A DNA stretch of 64,000 nucleotides from Porogramme epimiltina (lineage: Eukaryota > Basidiomycota > Agaricomycetes > Polyporales > Polyporaceae): the NCBI GenBank assembly GCA_900155495.1, contig FTLJ01000094.1:1-64000 (forward strand), given 5' to 3'. The position numbers were made by a program, and so were the translations under genes. Under the pieces are notes generated by a model that saw only the letters and a program-made list of their open reading frames with translations, was not told the origin of the DNA and made no database searches. Shown piece after piece: positions 1-11,700 of this stretch. Position 1 is the first letter of the stretch. Every line of letters begins with the position of its first letter.

Positions 1-139
1 GTGGTGTGCTGTAGGCGCGCGGAGGTCAGCGGAGGGTGCGGGGGGTAGGGGGGTGGGAGGGGGGCGCACCCTGCTTCTCGGCATCGGCGAGCTTCTCGTC
101 GATGGAGCTCGAGGAGCGCTTGTCCTCAGTGGAGGCCAT
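1..139 (-). CDS. 5' end of an unidentified gene, leaving the window
   Basis: On the minus strand an ATG at 139 opens a polar, Ser/Asp/Lys-rich N-terminus (begins MASTEDKRSSSSIDEK). Coding runs to 70, then a 61-nt intron (69 down to 9) has a GTGCGC donor, a CTGAC branch-like motif and a TACAG acceptor. Exon 2 begins at 8 and leaves the window in frame (A-H-H). Charged leaders like this are common on fungal membrane transporters, but 26 residues are too few to name a family. The start is the only ATG in frame. The gene is truncated by the window edge. Confidence 0.55.
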
Positions 140-3100
140 GGGGGGCGACGACGCGACGGGTGGGTCGATAGACTCGGCAGCAGGCCATGGCTCTACGGGG
201 GACTATATACGACCGCGCGGAAGGGGGAGATCACTGGAGACGTGCGGCCGGCAGGAAGCGCTACGATAACTCTGTTGGTCGGAAGGGGATCAGGACCGCA
301 TTAGCTCATGGAGCACGACGCGAACCAGCAGAGGGTGGCATGTGCTCACAAGTTCCTGGAGCACCGCAACCCCCCGATAAGCACCTCGCCACCCGCCCTT
401 CCGTGTGGAACCCCCGCCCGTCCGGACCCAACCACACATTCTCCCCCGCGCTGCCACCCAGCCCTCTCCTCTCCGGCGCATGCTCCCGCCGCCACCAACC
501 GTCCCTGCGCGCCATCACCCGACCTCCCGGTTCCCCCACAGCACGCACCTGTCCGTTGCACAAGCTCTCCAGGGCGCACACGACGCTCGACGGGGCAGTG
601 GGCAGGGCTGGCCGCCGGGCGGGCGCACGGCGGGCGAAGGCAGGGAAGGAGCCCCGCGCGCGAAGCCCGGACACGTCGTCCGCCCGCCCCGTGATGCGCG
701 CACCGCGTGCGGCGAACCCAGCGAACCTTGCCCGCTGTCCTTCGCACGTCGCGCGTGCCCAGAACCCTCGACAGCTCCCAGGCCCAGACGTGCGAACGCT
801 CTCGCCCGCATGCAGCCCCAAGGTCTAAGGCTTAAGGTCTATTTGCCGTTCACATCCCCATCAGCTCCAACTTGTCTTCCCCTCCCACCCGCTCACCTCC
901 GGAGCGCGAGGGAGAAGCCAAGCTGCACGCCATGGGAAAAAGTAGGACACAGGCTAGCCGCGGGGTAGAACCGGGCGCGCGCTGTCGCCGCGACCGACGC
1001 GACGCGCGGGGCGCACAAGTATAGCGGGCGACTATACGTCCTCCCGGCGGAGAAATGGACCGTGCGTCCATGTGCGCGCCCGGCCGTAATCCGTTGTTCC
1101 CCACATCACGCAGCCTTCCGCGCACCGAACCCCCGGCGCTCCGGCGCCTATCCCATCCGCCACCCGGGCCCCCTTCTCGCCACTGGGGCTGGCGACGACG
1201 AGCAACGAGGGCGCGGGGCTGGACATCAGAGAGACATGGAACGGAAACACGCTTGGCGCGCTCTCTTCCCCGAATTACCATTCCATCTGCGGTGCACAGC
1301 GCACGCAAATCTCTCCGTCTCGATGCGCTTCTGCCTCCATCTCATCTCAGCCCGCCCCGTCGCTGCCGCCATCCCGCCCCCCTCCCGATCGCCATCCACG
1401 CGACCCGTCGTGCAGATTTGATCACCCACGAAAGCGCCTGAAACTGTGTGACGGGTCTGCACGGATGCGATCGGTCGCCCGCGTGCCAGGCCGCCACGCG
1501 CGATCGCGATTCGCTGGCGTCTACGAACCCCAGCGCTCCTCACAAGCTGAGCAAATGGAGAACGGGAGCAAAGCAGAAAAATATCTCGAATCGCATGCAC
1601 CCCGCGCCACCGTTGCAATCCCAGGCGAAGAAGCATTGCGCCTGTACGGTATGCCGCAACAGTGCAAGCGCGCGGAATCACAATCCCAGCATGTCGCGCG
1701 ACCACCTCGTCTGTGATGGTCTCCATGCCGCAACGTAAGTCGTCCTTGCAACGTAGCGAACTCGCAGACCCGGGGCCTATGATAAACCTGCACAAGCCAC
1801 TCTGCGGCGAAGCTGGCGTACCGTGTACGATGTCGCGTTCGCTGTTCGCCACCGCGGTGATGCGTGCGCATCATGCCGATGTGTGGCATCCGCGGAGCGG
1901 ACCACACGGCTGCCCTCAGGCACGCCGCCCGCGGCTCGCGAGCGAGCCGTGGTGCTGCGCTGTCTGTGGCCAGCCGTGCGACGCCCTTCTGGAGGCGCGC
2001 AATAAAAACCGCAGCTGCCTATCTTGAACTCCGGGGCCCCGACGCGTGCCTGCGCGTGCTTGCGGGAGACCATCGTGGCACGAATTCGACGAGGCTCAAA
2101 ATCAGGAACGCACCTCAAACCGCGAGGCCTGAGATGAGGTTGAGAACCCCCCGAGCGATCGCCCCTTCGCGTCGCACGGCCTCAGGTACGCCATGGATGA
2201 TGCTCATTGCATGATTGCGTCCGCTCGCCGTCAGCGAACATCGTCCGCGGTGCGGTGCATCTTCTGCATCTTCCTCCTGGGCCTCGAATCAGCGGATCGC
2301 CGTCACCGCCCCGACGGGATCGAGGAGCATCACGTCGTTCGAGGTATGTAGTGTGCGACGCACCTCGTACAGCGTGCCCGCCCCCTCCTCCTCGTGCACG
2401 CCCCTCGAGCCGCTGTCAACGCGGCCATGGGTCCACGGGCGCGAGCGCATGGACCGCCCCGAGCGCACCCGGCGAGCGCGCTGCCCGCCGCGCGCCACCG
2501 GCGAAGCGCGGCGGCACAACGCTTCACACGCGCGGCACGTTGTGTGTCGTGTGCAGCGTCATCGCGGTGGTTCCCCGTCGCGCGCGTGCACAGCGCAGCG
2601 TGGTGCGGCTGTGCCTTGGCAATATACGGTACAATCTGAGATCGCCCGCGTGCACCCCGCCTCTATGTGGCTGGCTGAACGCTCGCCGTCATGGTGCATG
2701 TTGATGGCGCTGATGTGCATAGCGCCCGGCCCGCCGCTCCCTGTTTTGGTGCCAGCGCCCCTGTCCGTCTCGGGGGCCCGCGGCGGAACGAGGGTCGGGG
2801 GTTGGAGCTCTGGAGTTTGAGCCTTGCGAGCGATGATCCTGGCTGGCCGACCGAGCTCGTACCGCGCGTGGTGCCCTTTCTTCCGGTGAGCGACGTCGTG
2901 AGGAACGGTTTGACTGATAGAGTGCGAGGGCGAGGGCGGTTACGACTGTTCCGCCCGCGCCGTGGTCGTCGCCGGCTCGGGGCCGTGATAAGTGTACCCA
3001 GATATGCAGCGTCTCATCCAGACGAAGCGACCCTTGCTACTGGATGTCGCAATGGGCGGTTGCGCTCTGGTCCTGTAGGAGTCGGACCTTGGACCTTGGA

Positions 3101-5286
3101 GGAACGCCCTCGGCGTCCGGCGTACGTCCGGCGTCCGATATGCCAAGCCTCCGGAAGTAGGTTTCAATGCCATGCTACTCGCTCCTCCCATGGCCGAGGT
3201 GTTCGTTTTTTCTGCCGGTGACATGATGGTCCCCACAGACGGCCCCATCGCCGGTGCGTCTGGCTTATCGTCCGGTCCTCAATGCTCGGATGGATATCTG
3301 CTGGATTGGAAATGGGCGGCTGGAATGGGACTAGAACTTCTAAATACTATTGAGGTTTGGTGCCGCCGACATAAAGTGCGGTGTATGCGCGGATGGAGGT
3401 AGCCGGGTGTCCCGGCGTCCCTGATTGCTTAAATGTTGGGATGGGCACATATAGACTCGTGGGCAGCAGGTCGCACAGTGAGGGGTTGTGTTGATTGAAT
3501 GAGGGGTAGCAGGTGATGGTCGATGGTGGCTAAAGTCATGATTGTGCTAACGCGGATGCTATCCGGTTACATGTTGCAGTCTTGTCAGGATCACACCGCG
3601 TGGAGGTGCCCTAGGATAGCTCTTCCAAGTTCGTCACCCAGGGGGTATGAACGAATTCCTATTTCTGGAATTGCGCCTCAAACTGCTTGCTGTGGGTTTC
3701 CAGATGCGAACCTGACTCTAATAGCCGGCGGTCACGGAGAGGAACACATCTTCGATCGGAACCTTGCTGGGCGTCCTGTAATTATAGTGTTCTGGCTGGA
3801 CTTCTATACAGCCAAGTCCCGAAGATTCCTGTTCCTCGAGACTGCTGGGATCGTTTCCACACCGTATACATTCGCGGTTGGCCCTGGAGCTTCAGGCACC
3901 GGACGTAACGCGCCATCTGCCGATGAGACTCAGGGTAGAGATAGAGGGCCAGTGAAAGAGGATACAGATTCGGTCCGGAGCCCTCTGAAAATTTTGCCTG
4001 CATCGTGGCTTGGTGCACCCAGGTACGACAAATGGAACGCACCAAGTTTCGCACACCTGCAAGTGACGTGAGAAAGCGGAAGCGGTAGTCGCAAGGCACT
4101 TCCGGTCTGTGCGCGCTATTCTGCCGCGAGAAGCAGGCGGTCCAGGCTTCCTTGAACGGCCATGTCAATGTTGAAACATGCAAGATATACCAGAGGAAAA
4201 CGCACTCTTGCCGTGGCTAACAATCTCACGGCGATTGTGTCTTTACAATACGAGAAGCTGTGTGCTGCGAGCGAGCGCAAGGTCACCCTTGCGGGAGAAG
4301 CCCGGTCGTGGGATGCAGGAAGAATTCTCCGAGTAACCCGGCCTTAACGAAAATAGTATACTATCTTCGACCCGGGGTAGCCAAGCGCGGGTCACAAGAC
4401 TAGCGCGTTGATCTCTATAACGGGTGTAAGAACGTTAAAGCAACGAGGGTCATGGTTTACACCCGAATATACTTACATGAGAAATCATGCTACCCTCAAT
4501 GGTTGGAGGAGTATAAGCGTAACTCGCCTGCTGGCGTATGGGGCAATTTCGAGCGACCAGTGCATGTGGAGTGGCTTGATGAAGCTTCGGCGCACTTAGA
4601 ATACTGCTTCATGGAATAGTCATATGGAGAATGTTTACGTACAATTCGTCGTCAATTAGTAGTCCTGCTGCCTGTGGGTTAAAAACGGAATGATTCGCCA
4701 AGCCAAGCTAGAGGCCACGTTCGCAGGGATGTCTTTGATTTGTCTAACCGTCTATCCCTACTTCCGATCAAAGGCGGGGTGGTGACTATATGCGTTACCC
4801 CAGAGTGCCGAGCACGATGAACTAAAATCAAACGTGGGACAATATGCTGAGGAATTTCTCACCACAAAGCCATACCGCCCTCCTCGTCGGGTATTTACAC
4901 ACACGGTACGATAATATCCGCTGAGCAGCAGCGCTTCCATCAGAGGATGACGACGTGGGGGAATCTTGTCTGGCGGCTCGTCGGGGTTCTCGGGAAGCGA
5001 CATGCGTCCCTGCAAATTAGTGAGACTGCTTTGAGCTGTACATGGTTGAGATGAATAGGATGGTGAAAAAGTCTAGCCATGAAGATGGAAGTAGGAGGAC
5101 AGCACAAGTTCGCAACACGGCGGGACCCACAAATTCCAAGCGCGCGCTGTTGCACGTGAACTCCCGCCACATCACGTGAACCACGTGTCGGGTGTCGTGG
5201 CTGCTGCCACCGTGCTCAGTGCGCAGACGTCCTCTACATCGCCGACAACGACGAAGACAGTACATCGTGAGGTAGTTCTCTAGAAT
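140..5286. other. Gene-poor stretch, GC-rich up to about 2.8 kb
   Basis: I see no reading frame with family resemblance and no chain of exons with consistent splice phases. The first 2.8 kb is strongly GC- and CpG-rich, so long frames there are expected by chance on both strands. From about 2.9 kb the base composition falls to the level of later intergenic DNA. Non-coding transcripts or a very small spliced gene cannot be excluded. Confidence 0.5.
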
Positions 5287-5675
5287 ATGGTGCGCACCTC
5301 ATATCTTCTCCCTACTTCCATATGTCAACGAAATTGCTCCTCTACAGTCCGCTTTATTCAACTTCCAATCCCTCCTCCTCGTCATCCTCCTTCTTATATG
5401 TACATGCACGTACATGCGGTCTGTTGCGCCCCGTATCATTGACAGAAACAAGGAAGGGTGAGCATCGCAAATCTAGGCTCGGAGACTTACGCTCAAGGGT
5501 GTTGGTGACGCGTAGGTTCCTTGGCTTGTTCTGGATGTCGGCGCGCATAGGTGAGTCTTGTGTTGCGATACTACCAATCCTCATCATTCTTGACGCGATT
5601 TTTCTAGGAGAACGACTATCACCCTACGTCGCATTAGCATGTGTTGCAATGGCGGTCACGCTGCTCATCCAATGA
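5287..5675 (+). CDS. KSH1: Kish/KSH1 (TMEM167-type) small Golgi membrane protein
   Basis: Four exons: 5287-5289, 5348-5457, 5516-5550, 5608-5675, giving 216 nt and 71 residues, the usual length of this family (human TMEM167A has 72). Exon 1 holds only the ATG, followed directly by GTGCGC. The protein has an N-terminal hydrophobic helix ([20 protein letters not shown]), the conserved RSVAP and DRNKEG segments, the signature [10 protein letters not shown], and a second helix ending LLIQ. All splice phases fit (0, 2, 1). Kish proteins act in the early secretory pathway at the Golgi and are essential in yeast. The alignment is close to end to end, so I regard the identification as firm. It lies alone between gene-poor DNA and the convergent SMC2. 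Confidence 0.93.
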
Positions 5676-6821
5676 CCCAGTGCGCTTCTTCACATGTCCA
5701 ACTTCCTTCCTGCACATCCCGCCGTCGTCGTCAGCACTGCTGCACAACACGATGGCAACCCAACCCTCTCTCTCGCCCCAATACTGCCCTACTCTCTGTC
5801 CCAGCATGACCCACCACCCATCCATCCTGTCCTACGTCGGAACTCTTCATGACAAGTCCCCTTGCACAATCCGCCGTCCTCCACGACACGCCTCTCCCCT
5901 CAAATTCCACGGCACGCCGTGCCGCTCCAGCTCCCGGTGATGCCGTCAATCGGCCAGCTTCGCCGCCCGCCAACGCCTCCTCACATACGGCACCGACGCA
6001 ACATCCACTTTAGTTGGAAGCGAGCTGTCTCTGCCGCGGGAACACGAGGCGCGCGAGCTTTTTCCACCCCACCGTGGCGTTGATCGTGGCACGAGTGCAC
6101 CTTGTGCTCCCCTGTCAAACTCGGACCCGTGCGCAGTGCTCAGTACGTGTACTGGGCGGCGAGCTTCAAGTACGCGCTGCTTCGGAGTATCGCCGGTCAG
6201 GGGTGGCGCTCAGGAACAAGTGATGGGCAGGAGAAGGACGGCTCTGGGATAACGGTGGGGACGAGGCTCCTTCGAGCGTGTGATTTGCGTTGGGAAGCGG
6301 TAGGGCTTGGATGTGGTGCGCTGTATGTATCGACTTCTGGCGTTCAACGTGTTCTTCAGCGAAATACCATCTTCGCGAGTTCAACACGCGGTGTATGTGT
6401 ATTTGCACGTTCACCCCACTACCACACTCGCGTGCTCCACTCGAACATCTCCCGCGACAGTTTGGCATTGAAACAGCCCAAAGAAAAACTTCGCCTGTTC
6501 CTGCTCAGCGAGCACAGACTGCACAGTACTCTGTCGGAGCGCCTTTGGCTATCACAAGGACTTCGAATACGGCCGGAGCTCGTGATGGACCCTAACAATT
6601 TGTCTAGAGAGCGCTGCTCCATGTCATGTAGTCGATAGCTCCATTCGGCTCCGATAGCCAATGTGCTGGTGAGAACAGGTGGAAATCGTAAAATAAGAAT
6701 AGCTCGGGCCAGTCTACACTATCAAGTACAGCAATCACAAGCAATACACGTCGGTGGAGTCGATAACAACCAAAAAGAGAAACGCCGCGAGAGAGCGAGA
6801 ACAGAGCGAACAATCACCACT
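5676..6821. other. Intergenic region between convergent KSH1 and SMC2
   Basis: This spacer lies between the KSH1 stop and the SMC2 stop, so it should hold both 3' UTRs. No frame within it resembles a protein family and no spliced model was convincing. Confidence 0.5.
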
Positions 6822-9800
6822 CTACCTTCTCCGGCGGCCCTCTGGCGGCACGTTCTCGTCCTCGTCGCCACGCCGGCCAGACTGGTAGAGCGACGACGCA
6901 GAGCGGTTCGCAGTGCGCTCGACGATAGACGTGCCGTCGCGGAAGCGCGTGCGGAAGAGCACGTTCGCGTTCGTGAATAGACCCTCCTTGAGCGAGACGA
7001 CGATGAACTGCGAGCCCTTGAACCGCGTGCGGAACAGCTGGCCGATGTGCTGCGTGTGCGACAGGTCGAGCGCGGCGTCAATCTCGTCCAGAATGTACAT
7101 CGGCGCGGGCTTGTACTGCAGCAGGGACATGATGAGCGACAGCGCGATAAGGGACCTGTGTCGGCGCGGGTGCGCCGGGAGATAAGGGGCAGGGGGACGT
7201 TAGAATTCGGAGTCGGCAACTATGACAGGGGCCGCAAAAGATGGGGTGGGACGCACCGTTGCCCGCCGCTGAGCTCCGTGAGACTCTGCTTCCATACAGT
7301 GCCTAGACGCACTTTAACCTCTAGCCCCTGCATCAGATCCTGGCCGTCTGGCGGCTGGAGCTTGGCGTAGTTCCCAGGAAGCAGCTCGCCAAAGATCGCG
7401 CCGAAGTCACTGTATCGGAGCAGATTGATCGGCATGGGAACTGTGGGTGTTGGGAACGTGTGGGGAGAGCGTACCTGTCGACCTTCTTCCACGTCTTCTC
7501 GACCGACTCGCGCTTGTGCTGGTCGAGGGTCTCGATAGTCTCGAACATCTTCTCCTTGTCCCTGTTGATAGTCGCAATCATCTTTTTGATGCTCTCTTCA
7601 TTCTTCTCGGCGCTGTGTCGCAAGTGAGAATGAGGTTTTGGAAGAGGGCAGTCCACTCACCCGTCAAGCATGTGAAGCGACTTCGGGTTCACTTTCTTTT
7701 TCATGCCCGATTGCGCCGCTTCCAGCTCTTGGGCCCGTGTCCTCAGTTGGTCAATGTCGGCCTTCCGGAAGTCATACTGCGTCCCAGCCTTCCCGAATTG
7801 ACTGAAGAACTGTGTTAGCACGGCGAGTGGCAGTGAGTGGAGAAATTGTCCATACCCCTGCTCGGTCACGATCCAGTCGTACTGCTTCTCCAAACTGGCA
7901 ACCTGATTTTCCGCAGCAGTCTTCTCCCGGGCTAACGAGGTCAACCCGTGCTTGATGTTTTCGATTTCAAGTCCAGTTTGGGAGATCTTCTCCTTCTTCT
8001 CCTTGATAGCGTGGTCCAAGGCCTTCAGCTCGTCGTCGTACGCCTTAAGCGTAGCGCGTTCCTCCTGCAGTTTGCGCTCGGCATCGGCCAGCGAATTCTG
8101 CATACATTGTCAGTAGCCAGTCGTCGGACACAAACGCGACAAGTCTACCTCCTCCTGCTTGAGTTCAGCCTGCAGTCGGTTGAGCTCCTTGCTCAGCTTC
8201 GTCACGCCTTGCTTGGCGCTTTCGATGCCAGCTTCGGCATCCCCGATATCTCCTTGCGCTTGTTCTAGACGCGGATCGTTAGAAGATGAAACCAAAGACG
8301 GTGAGGCATCACACACCGAATTCGAGCCTCGCCGTTTGCAGCGCCCTCTGCTGGGCGGTCACTGCGGCAGCGTGGTCTCGTACGGCGGCCTTCTGTTTCT
8401 TGATGTCTGCCTGCGCGTTCTCGCGGTCAGAGGGCTCCGGTAACATGCTGCGCACAGGCCTACCTTGAGTTCGTCTGTCTTGCCGTCCTTGTTGTTCTTG
8501 AACTCGTTCATGTCCTTCTTGAGCTTCTCCACCTCCGCCTTCGCCTCTTTCTGCTTCGCTTTCGCAGCCTCGATGTCGGCCTTGAGGGTTACGACCTCTT
8601 GTTCAGTTTTCTCGACCTCTTGCCCAATCTAGGCCGACGATACAGTGTTAGCTGGGAGTGCATGCGCGCTCTAGGTGGTACGTACCCTGGACGCGTTGCT
8701 TCCGTCCACCTGTTGCTGCTTCAGGCCAAGCTCATGCTCTTTGACGCTGAGGTCTCTTGCCATACGACGCCACTTCTCTCGCTTGTCGCCCGCCTGCTGC
8801 TCTTCACGCTCGAGCTGAGCGAGCCGTCGCATGGCCTGCTGAAGGTTACCTTCGGCTTCCAACAGTGCTTGTACCTTGACCAAGAGGCCGGAGCCGTTAG
8901 GCGCCGCACCGCCGCTGAGCGTGCCAGAAGGGTCGTAAATGTCGCCGTTGAGCGTGACACACTTGGTACCGACTTCGCGGCTGAACGTGATCTTGTTCGC
9001 CGTCTCGGCGTCGTCGCAGATGAAAGTCCCACCAAAGACGTAGAACATAGCCTTCGCGACCTCTTGCGTGTACCCTACGAGCGACAGCGCGAGTCTTGCC
9101 TTGCCGTTCGACAGGCGTTCGGCTGCCGCGATTTTCTGCCGAACGTGTCAATAATGACCCTTCGTACGCTGCAATGAACGCTCTCACCTGGGGGCTCACG
9201 CAGAAGCCCTGGATCTTGTCGAGTGGGATCAGGGTTACGCGCCTCTTGAGGCGGCCATTCTGGAGCAGTTGCTTACCGACGTCGGCCGTCTCGACCACAA
9301 CGTTGTACAGCCGTCCGCCGGCGGTGATTTCCAGTGCGGTCGCAGCGTTGTAGTTTACTTGATCGAGTGCCACGAGGTTGGCAACGAGACCTTTGACCCT
9401 GTTCCGGTCAAAGTTGGGATGCGGCAGGGAATATTCGAAGTCTAAATTGGCAACCCGAGATTTGACTGAGTCGCGATTCTGCAACAAATGTGAGCTGAGG
9501 TTAGGGGAGAGATTACGAGCGACGAACATCTTTCAGCTGCCGAACTTCGTTCTTCGCATCACGCAGCGCTGTCTCGAACGATTGCTCCTCCTCAGCGCTC
9601 CAACCCGTCTTCGCCATCTCCCTCTTCAGGTTCTCGACAGCCACTCGTGCTGCTTCGACGTTGCGGGCTCCCTCTTGCGCGTCTTTCTCGACGCTCTTCC
9701 AGCGCTTCCTCGTCGTCTCCAAGGTGGTGTTTGCCATGTCAAGCTTTATCTTAGCCTGTTCTTGTTCAGTGTGCGCTTTCGAGAGGCGGTCTTCGGCCTT

Positions 9801-11377
9801 GGCGATTTGGCCGAGATATCCGCCCCCCGCGTCGCCGTCCTTGTTCGATGAAAGACCGGTGAGAAGGGTCTGAAGCAGACCCTCTGACGAGGCGAGCGTG
9901 CTCTCAAGGGTGTCCTGCTTCTCCTTCACAGCAGCATAGGAGTCTGTGAGCGACTGTACGCTCTTCTCCTTATCGCCGAGGTCACCACGAAGCTACAAAG
10001 AACGTCAGGACCTTGATGGGAAGAGTTTCGAGACAACTACCTTCTCGAGGTTTTCGCTGAGCGTAGTAACCCGCGTCTGCTCGTCGGCAATCCCCTGGGT
10101 CTTGATTTCGCATTGCGTGCGGAGCTTTGCAACAACCTTGCCGAGCTGGCCGACCTCCTCCTCCAGCTTCTTAAATTTGCCACCCTTTTGAAGCTCCTTG
10201 TCTCTCTTCACCTTCACTGCGGTGACGTCCTTGTCCAGCGCAGCTTGCTCCTTCTCGAGCCGACCCTTTTCCTTCTCCTGCTTCGCAATCTTCTCCTCCG
10301 CCGCGGCGATCTCTGCCTGCTTGGTTGTCACCCTCTGACGCGCATCTGTCCATTCCCATGCGCGAAGAGTACGTCCGATCCGCTCGAGCTCGGTGCACGA
10401 CTTCTGCCACTGCACGTACTGCCGCTTCTCCTCCCGTAGTTTAGAAATCTTCGGTGCCGCCTCCTCAGCTATAAGGACCTCGAGCTCTTGCACCTTCTTC
10501 TCCTTCTTCGCGATATCGCGGTGCGCTTTCGCCTTTCTCTCTTCGAACATGCGGGTTCCGGAAGCTTCTTCGATCATTCCGAGGATCTCTTGTGGGCGCA
10601 TGTTGAGGACCTGTAAGGGAAGCGGCCTATGAGACATGAGTGGCAAGTGATGTCGCGTACGTTCGCACCTTCGTGATCCTACCCTGCATGATGAGGAAGT
10701 TGGGGTTATTGATGTTGAGCTGGACACTCTGGAACAATGTTTGTATTGACTGCTGCGTTGACTTGTGACCATTGAGCAAGTACTTCGACAGGTTGGGGAG
10801 GGCGATCTGCAACGAGCTCAGGCGTGGGTTGTCGTAGACTGAAAGGCGACGACTCACCTGCCTCGTCACGGTAATTTGCGGATAGTGCTCAAGGCCGACA
10901 GGGCCTTCTGAGGGGTTGGAGTTGTCGAAGACGATTGTCACGCTAGCCTTCGTGACGCCTGCCTGCCCTCGCTTGTAGATGAGGTCTGTCTGGTTTTGGG
11001 CGCGCATCTGTGTATCGATATCCCAAAATGTGTGTAAGAGTATGTTCGCATGCGCATTACAACTTCCACCGACACGCCCCGTCTCTCCAAGACCCCTCCC
11101 CTCACTAACGCGAGAGTGCGAAACATCCCAGCACGCCCTGCTCCGCCGAAGGGAAGACTCACCGAGGTCATGTTGGTAAGACCCAAGACGAAGCATATGG
11201 CATCCAGAATGTTGGACTTTCCGGAGCCATTGAGACCAGTTATGGCGTTGAACGATGGGTCCCAGCCGGTGATAGTCGTCCTGACGGGATAGGACTTGAA
11301 GCCTACAGGGCTTCAGCCGGAAGTGTGATGGTAAATCGTAGACACGCACCATCTAAAATGAGCTCCTGAATAAACAT
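6822..11377 (-). CDS. SMC2: SMC2, condensin core ATPase
   Basis: Sixteen exons (minus): 11377-11350, 11302-11163, 11007-10858, 10806-10669, 10610-10041, 9992-9528, 9478-9188, 9135-8686, 8628-8464, 8410-8317, 8264-8149, 8097-7856, 7801-7661, 7612-7475, 7409-7257, 7155-6822. They sum to 3615 nt, 1204 residues, matching SMC2 (about 1170-1200). Walker [10 protein letters not shown] lies near residue 32. Coiled coil follows, then a hinge at about 510-680 with LSLVGY and GTLSGGA, a second coiled coil, the ABC signature LTELSGGQR near 1085 and Walker [12 protein letters not shown] near 1112. [11 protein letters not shown] and [18 protein letters not shown] fit SMC2 rather than SMC1, 3 or 4. With SMC4 and the non-SMC subunits it compacts mitotic chromosomes. 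The gene appears intact. The intron at 7855-7802 has an alternative upstream AG that would break the frame; the chosen AG restores family spacing exactly. Confidence 0.98.
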
Positions 11378-11700
11378 GTTGTCCGCCTTCCGGCGAGTCG
11401 GCGCAAAACTACAAAGTGTGGTGGGGTAGGACGGGATGTGGGGGGAGGAAGGTAACCAGATCGCGGACCCAGACGCGTTGGTGGCGCGTCGCGTCGCGTT
11501 CAACCGCGCGCACGTGCTTTAAAACTCCGCTCCATCCTCCGGTCACGTGCATATTTTTATCGGCGCGCGGCGCGCGGGACGCAAGGATGTCTGCCTTTGT
11601 CCTCGCTGCAACTTGCCGTCCGCCTTGAGCCGGCTTTCTTCCTTACCCCCAACATCCTCTTTCAAGCACTACCGCCTGTCTCTGCTTTACCGCATCGACA
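11378..11700. promoter_or_regulatory. Shared divergent promoter, SMC2 / DUF262 gene
   Basis: Only 323 bp separate the two start codons. The interval holds an ACGCGT box at 11473-11478, which matches the MluI cell-cycle box bound by MBF in fungi, followed by a CGCGTCGCGTCGCG run. It also has two CACGTG E-boxes at 11511-11516 and 11544-11549. An MCB upstream of a condensin gene fits expected cell-cycle control, but binding is inferred from motif identity alone. Confidence 0.5.

Noticed and set aside
187..2820. Many long overlapping frames on both strands
   Set aside because: Very GC-rich DNA lacks stop codons in several frames by chance. The translations are Arg/Pro/Ala-rich without family motifs or consistent splice sites.
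5322..5675. A 117-residue frame whose end looks like the last helix of a drug/metabolite transporter
   Set aside because: Its helix comes from the KSH1 exons plus a translated intron. The spliced KSH1 model matches a known family over its whole length.
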